From contig CAZIOW010000049.1 in the NCBI GenBank assembly GCA_964541025.1, forward strand, positions 1 to 5,876: 5,876 nt of DNA. The letters are read 5' to 3'. Position numbers and translations under genes: made by a program. Under the pieces are notes generated by a model. The model saw only the letters and a program-made list of their open reading frames with translations. It ran no database searches and was not told the origin of the DNA. Origin of the DNA: JAGDXO01 sp964541025. Lineage in GTDB: Archaea > Thermoplasmatota > Thermoplasmata > Thermoplasmatales > GCA-001856825. Position 1 is the first letter of the stretch. Each line of letters begins with the position of its first letter. Positions 1 to 5,331 of this stretch are shown here, piece by piece.

Positions 1-979
1 CATCCAGTACCTTCATGGCCATGGGATGTATGGCAACTGCTGCGAGACCAGTATTCCTTCCTCGCCCGTACCTAAGCCTAAAACCTCCCTTTCTTGATGG
101 ATATGAGAGTGCCGGTCTCCCTGCGACTATCTCCTTGAGGTAGTTATAGTTAGGTTTAGTGGCATCTTCCTCTTTCTTTTCCTCCCCGAATTTCCATTCC
201 TCTAGATTGAAGGTCTTTGCATATTTCTTTAATTTAGATGCCTTAAGGATCAGACCTTCAGCAATAACCAGAGCCATGCCACCTCTTACTCTGTTTGTTT
301 CAATAAGAGGCAGATCCCTATGTCCGGATACCTCCATATCCTCTGTCCCCTCACCCGTTATGCATACGGGAGAACCTCTCACTGCTGTCTCTATCTCCTC
401 TGCAGTGGGTACATACTGCAGGTGCTGTATCCTAGCATAAAGAGGTATTTCTTCCTTGTATCTTTCAACCTCATCCGAAGTTGCATCGTACTTTCCTATT
501 CCCATCTCCCTTCTTATGAGATCACCTATGATAACGCTAAGAGCCTGTGCAGTACCTCCAGCGCTTCTTATTGGTCCAGAGTAATAAATCGCGAGGAAAT
601 TTGAATCTCCTCTGTTTTTTATCTTGACCTGGGTTATTCCCTCAAGAGGGGCTACAAGTATACCTTCTGTAAGAACTGCCAGTGCAGTCCTTATACCCAT
701 CTCTATTTTTTTCTCCACTGGACCTGTGTATTCTCTTGACACCTCCAGCGCGATTTCTATTGCTACCCTTTCCCTGTCGAATTTCTTCTCAAGTTCCCTG
801 ATCTTATCTGCTACATCTATCTTCATAAGGGCAGCAACCCTCCCCGCCAGGTCTTCAGCCTGTGGTATCTCCACATCTGTCTTCGGGTCAAGCCCTTTTT
901 TACGAGCCTTCCTTGCTATTTCATATTCTAGGTTAGCAGCGGATTTCAGGTTATTAAAATAGTCCTGCACCCAAGTCAT
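1..979 (-). CDS. polC: DNA polymerase II (PolD) large subunit DP2, N-terminal part, truncated by window edge
   Basis: This is the large, catalytic subunit of the archaeal D-family replicative DNA polymerase, which acts with the small exonuclease subunit DP1. I translated it by hand: ATG at 979-977, open for 326 codons to the left edge with no stop. Family landmarks are the N-terminal helix EIARKARKKGLDP (residues 20-32), YYSGPIRSAGGTAQALSV (132-149), GSPVCITGEGTEDMEVSGHR (202-221), RVRGGMALVIAEGLILKASK (230-249) and RLRYGRGRNTGLA (301-313). The start fits the usual DP2 N-terminus, and no Shine-Dalgarno sequence precedes it. A TATA-like box about 25 nt upstream suggests a leaderless mRNA. Known family members exceed 1,000 residues, so more than two thirds of the protein lies outside the window, including the catalytic aspartates and zinc-binding C-terminus. 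Inteins, common in polC, cannot be assessed. The gene lies 77 nt beyond the rnhB stop on the same strand and probably has its own promoter. Confidence 0.96.
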   Translation of the reverse strand, partial: MTWVQDYFNNLKSAANLEYEIARKARKKGLDPKTDVEIPQAEDLAGRVAALMKIDVADKIRELEKKFDRERVAIEIALEVSREYTGPVEKKIEMGIRTALAVLTEGILVAPLEGITQVKIKNRGDSNFLAIYYSGPIRSAGGTAQALSVIIGDLIRREMGIGKYDATSDEVERYKEEIPLYARIQHLQYVPTAEEIETAVRGSPVCITGEGTEDMEVSGHRDLPLIETNRVRGGMALVIAEGLILKASKLKKYAKTFNLEEWKFGEEKKEEDATKPNYNYLKEIVAGRPALSYPSRKGGFRLRYGRGRNTGLAAVAIHPMAMKVLD

Positions 980-1000
980 TTTATTCTTATTTCATCTTGA

Positions 1001-1008
1001 AATAAATA
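1001..1008 (-). promoter_or_regulatory. TATA-like box for polC
   Basis: On the minus strand TATTTATT is centred about 25 nt before the A of the polC ATG at 979. At normal archaeal TATA-to-start spacing, transcription would begin at or next to the start codon, giving a leaderless mRNA. This agrees with the absence of a Shine-Dalgarno sequence in the A/T-rich 20 nt before the ATG. The rest of 980-1056 is A/T-rich and shows no hairpin or long T tract that would clearly terminate the upstream rnhB message. The call rests on position and composition only. Confidence 0.45.
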
Positions 1009-1056
1009 GTTTCAATGAATGTATTAATGAGGGATTTGGAATGTATTTAAAATAAT

Positions 1057-1668
1057 TTAAAATGAATCTATATTTATTATTCTGTCAAGGGTTTTCCAGC
1101 TTTTTCTAACGTGTGGAGGTAGTTTGTGATGCGTGACGTAATAAGACCTGACAAATTCTATGGTTCTTGGATCAGATGGGTATCCAGAACCAAAATCACC
1201 AATCTCCTTCCTGATCTTTTCAATCTCCTCTTCCCTTATCACCTTTGCAACTATGCTGGCTGCACCAACCTCAGGATATATCAGGTCTGCCTTATGTTTT
1301 GCCACGATATTTTTGTTTCCAGTGATGCTGACCATATAGTCCCTGAATCTCTCTTCATTTGTATCAGGGCAATCAATGATGTACTGGTTTTCAGAATCGA
1401 TAAGGAGGGCCATGTATTTTGCTTCCATCTCATTCAGCCTGTTCTCTCTAACAAAATCATCTATAGTGTCTTCAGGTATGATGATATAATCTATTGTTTG
1501 CGCATTCTCCTTGAGGAGATCAAACACCTTCTCCCTTTTCGCCTGAGTCAGTAGCTTGCTGTCCCTGGCACCGAGCTGTTTTAACTGATCTGGTTCACCG
1601 CAAACTTTTCCTATAACCATGGGACCTATAAGTGGTCCTCTCCCTGCTTCATCTATGCCACAGGCCAT
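1057..1668 (-). CDS. rnhB: Ribonuclease HII
   Basis: This type 2 RNase H cleaves the RNA strand of RNA/DNA hybrids and nicks at single ribonucleotides in duplex DNA, starting ribonucleotide excision repair. The 203-residue length is normal for archaeal RNase HII. The four expected metal-binding acidic residues are visible: D6 and E7 in GIDEAGRGP, D99 in YIIDCPD, and D128 in KADLIYPEVGAASIVAKV. The GRG motif (9-11) and the tyrosine in GSGYPSDPRT (Y163) match the residues that recognise the RNA-DNA junction. The ATG at 1668 is well placed because GIDEAGRG normally lies within the first ten residues. A GAGGGAG ribosome site (1681-1687) lies inside the end of thiQ, 12 nt upstream. Only 7 nt separate the thiQ stop from this ATG, so it is probably the last gene of the thiamine-transport operon. 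A plus-strand open frame across it is antisense and not a gene. Confidence 0.96.
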   Translation of the reverse strand: MACGIDEAGRGPLIGPMVIGKVCGEPDQLKQLGARDSKLLTQAKREKVFDLLKENAQTIDYIIIPEDTIDDFVRENRLNEMEAKYMALLIDSENQYIIDCPDTNEERFRDYMVSITGNKNIVAKHKADLIYPEVGAASIVAKVIREEEIEKIRKEIGDFGSGYPSDPRTIEFVRSYYVTHHKLPPHVRKSWKTLDRIINIDSF

Positions 1669-1675
1669 GAATTGA

Positions 1676-2605
1676 TCATACTCCCTCTATAGAAATTCCC
1701 TCATCTTCATTAAACCTACTATCAAAGACTGCATATATCTCTCCGAACTGTGTTTCAAGGAGATAATGGTACGTAATCCCCTTTTCTTCCCTGAGAATCT
1801 TTACTTTAATGTTTCCTCCTCTCTTCACTTTCTGCGGATGAATAAAGACTTTCCTGTTACCGAGATTGATTATGTTATATCCAAGCAGTTTTGCAGTTCC
1901 TTCTGTCTTCGGGCATGAAAGTACCTGCTCCTTTTCTCCTTCCTCTATTATCTTTCCAGCATCCAGTATGGATACCTTGTCTGCAAGAATTTGGCAATCC
2001 TCAATATCATGGCTCACATAAATTACGGTGAGGTTCAATTCCTCAGATAGGTTCCTGAGATACCATCTCATGTTATTCCTGAGAAAGTTGTCTAGGGAAC
2101 TTAATGGTTCATCCATGAGTAGGATTGATGGTTCAACAATCAAGGTTCTCGCAAGAGCNNNNNNNNNNACAAGCTGCTTCTGCCCGCCACTAATCTCATT
2201 GGGAAACTTGTCCACAAGTTCTGAAATACCAAATTTCTTTGCGTACTCATTCACTTTCTCTTTTATTGTAACTTCAGGGAATTTTCTCACCCTTAGACCG
2301 TAGGCAATGTTCTCCCGCACACTCAATGCGGAAAAGAGACCTAGATCCTGGAAAATATATCCGATATTCCTCTTCTCCGGTGGGAAAGCCGTAATTTCAT
2401 TATTACGAACAAAAATCCTCCCCTCATCTGGTTTTTCCAGTCCGCTTATAATATTCAGAAGGGTTGTTTTTCCAGTACCACTAGGTCCAAGTATCACCCT
2501 GAATTCCCCTTCTGCAATATTGAGATCAATACCGTTCAGGACATACTTATCGTTGAATCTTTTAGTTATATTCTCTGCTCTTAATGCTACGGACGGAATA
2601 TCCAC
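1676..2605 (-). CDS. thiQ: Thiamine ABC transporter ATP-binding protein, interrupted by a 10-N gap
   Basis: This is the cytoplasmic ATPase that powers the neighbouring permease. It has the ABC motifs in order: Walker A GPSGTGKT (40-47), Q-loop glutamine Q86 in YIFQD, signature ISGGQKQ (138-144), Walker B ILLMDEP (161-167), D-loop SSLD (169-172) and switch histidine H199 in VSHD. Four residues after L145 are undefined because of the N run at 2159-2168. At 309 residues it is longer than bacterial ThiQ (about 232). The C-terminal 75 or so residues look like a TOBE-type accessory region of the FbpC/PotA/ModC kind, so family name alone would not fix the substrate. The thiamine call comes from thiB, thiP and the riboswitch. 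The start is GTG at 2605, inside the end of thiP (44-nt overlap), preceded by GGGGATGA. The ATG at 2609 belongs to the thiP frame. Confidence 0.88.
   Translation of the reverse strand: MDIPSVALRAENITKRFNDKYVLNGIDLNIAEGEFRVILGPSGTGKTTLLNIISGLEKPDEGRIFVRNNEITAFPPEKRNIGYIFQDLGLFSALSVRENIAYGLRVRKFPEVTIKEKVNEYAKKFGISELVDKFPNEISGGQKQLXXXXALARTLIVEPSILLMDEPLSSLDNFLRNNMRWYLRNLSEELNLTVIYVSHDIEDCQILADKVSILDAGKIIEEGEKEQVLSCPKTEGTAKLLGYNIINLGNRKVFIHPQKVKRGGNIKVKILREEKGITYHYLLETQFGEIYAVFDSRFNEDEGISIEGV
2159..2168. other. Assembly gap (10 N) inside thiQ
   Basis: Ten undetermined bases fall just after the ABC signature motif of thiQ. The reading frame is open on both sides and remains in frame across the run as written. 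The flanks translate to GGQKQL then V (GTN) on one side and ALARTL on the other. In ABC ATPases the usual wording is SGGQ-x-Q-R-V-A-L-A-R, with two residues between the last Q and ALAR. The sequence as written has five. The true gap is therefore probably about 1 nt, with the ten N a placeholder. Confidence 0.9.
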
Positions 2606-4073
2606 TCATCCCCAGCAAGTATATGAGGAATGTGGAAATAAATATTACAATTGTGAAGAGTTCGGCAAGTAGATATGCAGATGAAACTCTCCTAAGCAGA
2701 AATTCATTGTAGATTTCCACAGTAAGTGTTTCGGTATTTCCTGAATAGACAGTGGCAATTGCAGAAAACTCCCCCATGACTGTGACAAACTCCAAAGCTA
2801 TTATACTAATTATATTCCCCCTTATCCTTTTGAAATAATAGAATATAGATGCAATTATTGGGTTATCCCCAAGAATCAGAGGGGAGAATCTTTCAGATGG
2901 AGGAACCATCTTTAATGAATCTACGAAATTCCTACTCAGGAGAGGTAGCGAAATGGCCACGAAGATAAGTATGATCATTACTGGAAGGGGCAGAAGCTGG
3001 TTATAAATCAGAAAGTAAGACAAGGCAAGTGCTACAGGAGTAAGTGCCAGGGAAAGGGTAAATATTATGTTAGCCCTCATCTGGTTCCCCAAGGACAGTG
3101 TTAATATGACCACGAATATTGATATGAGGATAGTGATGGTGCTAAAAAGGAGGGTATTGGTTACTGCCCTGAACGTGGTATAAGTTAGGATAGAATTGAA
3201 ATATCCGGGTAGGTAGACGGGATATTTGAAAAAAAGGTTCAGAAGGGGATAATAAGTTCCAAAAATAATAAGGGCCAATGCTAGGAGAGCCATTAATGAT
3301 TTCCACTTAGGAAAAGGATTGAATTTAAATGGCATAGTTACACTGGGATTCCTGAATACTGCGAAATATGACATTATTGGGATAAGTAGGAGGAGAAACT
3401 GTATCATGGAAACAAACGACGCCCCTGAGAACGGATAAGGACCTACTGATAGGTACACCCTTTTCATTAAATATATCAGAACCTCAACAGTGGAATATTG
3501 CGGGCCACCCAGAATCAGTGGGAGACTGAATCCCTGGAAACACAGCACAAAGGAAATAAGTGAACCAAGCATCAAGCCCTTAATGCCGTTTCGCAGGTAC
3601 AATTTCATAATTTCCCTGTCATTGGCTCCAAGTATTCTTGCCATCTGAACCTCCCTGGGATTTGTGTTGAAAGAATATGAGTAGCCCATAACCCCTATCA
3701 TGGGTGCATTGAAAATAACATTGCCCCATATAATCTCATACAGAGGATAATGGAGTCCAATAACCGATATGATAGCCAGGGCAATTATTAATCCAGGCAT
3801 TACGAAACTAATATAAAGCAATGATACAACCACATTAAGGAACCTTCCTGAATATAAGAGAAGGAGAACACTTATTATTGACCCCAAAATAAATGCGATT
3901 ATCGTGGATAAGGAAGCCTGAACAAGTGATTGGTAGACTGCCCTGTACAATAGGAGCAGAATTATGGGATTGGCCTTGAACTCCAGAGACTGGTAGATTA
4001 AAAAGAAAATAGGTAAGATAAAGAAGAAAAAAATCAGGAGATAGAATAAAAGTTCACTGCGTCTCAATGGCAT
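2562..4073 (-). CDS. thiP: Thiamine ABC transporter permease, fused two-domain type
   Basis: This membrane protein forms the thiamine channel. It is a single 503-residue chain with two binding-protein-dependent permease domains, the architecture of bacterial ThiP (about 536) and FbpB. The first half spans residues 10-240 and the second 260-490, and together they carry about a dozen hydrophobic segments. The first domain has a clear ATPase-contact loop, EVQMARILGANDREIMKLYL (141-160). The second has only a weak equivalent around ILGDN (400-404). SLPLILGGPQYSTVEVLIY (183-201) closely resembles the ThiP stretch with LGGGPQATTIELAIY, and EFSAIATVYSGNTETLTVEIY (435-455) matches the corresponding second-domain region. 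The ATG at 4073 lies within the end of thiB, giving a 20-nt overlap, with GGAG about 10 nt upstream. The 3' end overlaps thiQ by 44 nt. Substrate assignment relies on thiB and the riboswitch as well as this similarity. Confidence 0.9.
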   Translation of the reverse strand: MPLRRSELLFYLLIFFFFILPIFFLIYQSLEFKANPIILLLLYRAVYQSLVQASLSTIIAFILGSIISVLLLLYSGRFLNVVVSLLYISFVMPGLIIALAIISVIGLHYPLYEIIWGNVIFNAPMIGVMGYSYSFNTNPREVQMARILGANDREIMKLYLRNGIKGLMLGSLISFVLCFQGFSLPLILGGPQYSTVEVLIYLMKRVYLSVGPYPFSGASFVSMIQFLLLLIPIMSYFAVFRNPSVTMPFKFNPFPKWKSLMALLALALIIFGTYYPLLNLFFKYPVYLPGYFNSILTYTTFRAVTNTLLFSTITILISIFVVILTLSLGNQMRANIIFTLSLALTPVALALSYFLIYNQLLPLPVMIILIFVAISLPLLSRNFVDSLKMVPPSERFSPLILGDNPIIASIFYYFKRIRGNIISIIALEFVTVMGEFSAIATVYSGNTETLTVEIYNEFLLRRVSSAYLLAELFTIVIFISTFLIYLLGMSGYSVRSIKSREYN

Positions 4074-5139
4074 CCCATTCTAGCTCCAATTGTCCTAGGT
4101 TATCATATAGGAAGGTATTGTTCACATACTGGTTCAGGGGTATGATGTTTGATGGATTTGGAGCATACTCATAGCATTGTGGCAACTCCACGTAGGAGTT
4201 AGCAGGAAACATCCACTCGTTGGTGGGTATCAGGCCTTCAACATGTTGTCCTAGGAACCAGTTGATGAATTTTTCATCAAGTGACTTATGGGTTGATGAA
4301 TTCAATATTCCCATGCCGAGTACCTCCATCCATGCGTAATATTTTCCCCCAAAGTAGAAAGGAGTTGTACCAATAGGCGTCTGATTGAAATATGCATTAT
4401 AGGCAGGGTCTGTTATGTATGAATAGAGCATCTGTTTTTCTCCAGATTCAAACAGGGTGAATCCTGAGGACCAATCAGATGTAATGTTGATGTCCTTGGC
4501 ATTCTTCCAGAACAGTGTCCAGTTCTGATGGAGAACATTCTCATAGAATGAATACTGCCCTAACAAAAACTCTTCACCTGTGATACTCGTGGTTGGGTTC
4601 TCCACAATGTACTGACTTCCTATGCTTGAATTATAGAGGTCCATGTAAGTGAGATTCCTGATTACAGATACGGGTATGGGGCCGGAAAGGTTATAATCAG
4701 TTGTCAGGAACGAGTATTCATATGGGATGACATAGCCATTTGAGTACATGTATGAAAATAATGTTCTGTTCAAGTAAGATTCATTGGAAACATTGAACCT
4801 GTAGAAAAGTCCAGATTTGAATGCCGCATAGGAATCAAGATTATTCAATCCAATAACTATGTCATATCCCCTGCCCTGAGTCTGTTCCAATGCAGTAAGT
4901 AAATCACCGCTGGCATTCTTGATGATAATGTTCACATTATACCATTTCTCAAAATTCCCAAAGACGTAGTTGTATGCCTGAGTTGCATTTGGGCCATACT
5001 GAAGCAGGCTAGAATATGTCAAGATGGTGATGGTAGGCTTCTGACTTGAATATGCCTGCGGTTCCACAAGATATAAAATACCAGATGCAACAACCAATAC
5101 AGCTACCGCGACTATAGCAATCACATACATTCTTCTCAT
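4054..5139 (-). CDS. thiB: Thiamine-binding periplasmic-type protein, membrane-anchored
   Basis: This surface receptor captures thiamine (possibly also its phosphates) and delivers it to ThiP. It has 361 residues. Similarity to E. coli ThiB runs along the whole chain as I recall that sequence: TILTYSSLLQYGPN (38-51), YDIVIGLNN (92-100) then KSGLF (108-112), VIPYEYSF (137-144), NPTTSITG (181-188), DWSSGFTLFESGEKQMLYSY (222-241) and IPTNEWMFPAN (304-314). The last matches the IPTGNWMYP region of ThiB near the ligand pocket. Residues 4-25 form one hydrophobic segment after MRR with no lipobox cysteine, so an uncleaved N-terminal anchor is likely. Thirteen N-x-S/T sequons (N51, 75, 116, 119, 124, 150, 162, 170, 206, 218, 252, 280, 340) suggest a glycosylated exterior protein. 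The start is fixed by GGAGGGA five nt upstream. An ATG at 5144 meets a stop after two codons. It is the first gene of the operon, directly after a TPP riboswitch. Confidence 0.95.
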   Translation of the reverse strand: MRRMYVIAIVAVAVLVVASGILYLVEPQAYSSQKPTITILTYSSLLQYGPNATQAYNYVFGNFEKWYNVNIIIKNASGDLLTALEQTQGRGYDIVIGLNNLDSYAAFKSGLFYRFNVSNESYLNRTLFSYMYSNGYVIPYEYSFLTTDYNLSGPIPVSVIRNLTYMDLYNSSIGSQYIVENPTTSITGEEFLLGQYSFYENVLHQNWTLFWKNAKDINITSDWSSGFTLFESGEKQMLYSYITDPAYNAYFNQTPIGTTPFYFGGKYYAWMEVLGMGILNSSTHKSLDEKFINWFLGQHVEGLIPTNEWMFPANSYVELPQCYEYAPNPSNIIPLNQYVNNTFLYDNLGQLELEWDAIETQ

Positions 5140-5144
5140 TTCAT

Positions 5145-5151
5145 TCCCTCC
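5145..5151 (-). promoter_or_regulatory. Shine-Dalgarno sequence of thiB, embedded in riboswitch P1
   Basis: GGAGGGA ends five nt before the thiB ATG at 5139 and is the strongest ribosome site in the window. Six of its seven bases are also the 3' strand of riboswitch helix P1, so the aptamer fold and ribosome access compete directly. This also decides the thiB start. Confidence 0.85.
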
Positions 5152-5232
5152 GCCAGTATTACCTGGATCAGGTTCTGAGGGTCGACCCTTTCAGGATCCT
5201 CTCAGCCCGTCACAACGAGCTCCCCCAAAGGA
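5145..5232 (-). promoter_or_regulatory. TPP riboswitch (THI element) controlling thiB-thiP-thiQ
   Basis: On the minus strand the leader contains the conserved THI-box parts in order. GGGGG lies at 5226-5222. Stem P3 is GCTCG/CGGGC (5220-5216 with 5209-5205), loop TTGTGA. CTGAGA (5205-5200) is the pyrimidine-sensing motif. A variable arm GATCC/GGGTC follows. ACCTGAT (5173-5167) precedes stem CCAG/CTGG (5166-5163 with 5156-5153) and the terminal CGGAGGGA (5152-5145). P1 can form between TCCTTT (5232-5227) and GAGGGA (5150-5145), including two G-U pairs. The P1 3' strand is the thiB Shine-Dalgarno sequence, so TPP binding should block thiB translation. No intrinsic terminator lies between the aptamer and the ATG, which also favours translational control. 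TPP riboswitches are documented in Thermoplasmatales. The class is secure; the mechanism is inferred. Confidence 0.96.
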
Positions 5233-5253
5233 CCTATCAATACCTGAATCAAA

Positions 5254-5280
5254 TCTTAATATTTAAGGTATTATTTAATC
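5254..5280 (-). promoter_or_regulatory. Probable promoter region of the thi operon
   Basis: The A/T-rich stretch upstream of the riboswitch offers two TATA-like candidates on the minus strand: TTAAATAA (5278-5271) and CTTAAATATTAAG (5267-5255). At a usual spacing of about 25 nt, the second would start transcription near 5236, just ahead of riboswitch P1 at 5232. The first would start near 5249. Either gives a leader that contains the full aptamer. I cannot choose between them from sequence alone. Confidence 0.4.
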
Positions 5281-5305
5281 CTGGGACTATGATCCTCTTA
5301 AAAAA

Positions 5306-5313
5306 TTTATATG
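5306..5313 (+). promoter_or_regulatory. TATA-like box for guaB
   Basis: TTTATATG follows an A-rich run (5298-5305) that could serve as the TFB-recognition element. It begins 26 nt before the guaB ATG, which places transcription initiation at or within a few bases of the start codon, as in leaderless archaeal mRNAs. The same bases read TATAAA on the minus strand, so a contribution to divergent thi transcription is possible. Confidence 0.5.
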
Positions 5314-5331
5314 ACTTTTTATTAGGTAGAT

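Noticed and set aside
159..962. Three plus-strand open frames (159-440, 320-604, 624-962)
   Set aside because: They lie antisense to the conserved polC reading frame, are rich in Ser/Leu as expected for shadows, and show no recognisable domain.
980..1056. Transcription terminator after rnhB
   Set aside because: Only a short TTTT and general A/T richness are present; this is not enough to call an archaeal poly-T terminator.
1126..1554. Plus-strand open frame of 142 codons
   Set aside because: It is fully antisense to rnhB, whose catalytic residues are all intact; no plausible product.
2159..2168. thiQ as a pseudogene broken at the signature motif
   Set aside because: The interruption consists only of undetermined bases; the frame is open on both sides and every other ATPase motif is intact.
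2028..2672. Plus-strand open frames across thiQ (2028-2303 and 2307-2672)
   Set aside because: Antisense shadows of the ATPase; one even runs through the N gap.
1676..5139. Iron(III), spermidine or molybdate transporter instead of thiamine
   Set aside because: The ATPase alone would allow this, but the binding protein matches ThiB along its length, the permease resembles ThiP, and the operon begins with a TPP riboswitch.
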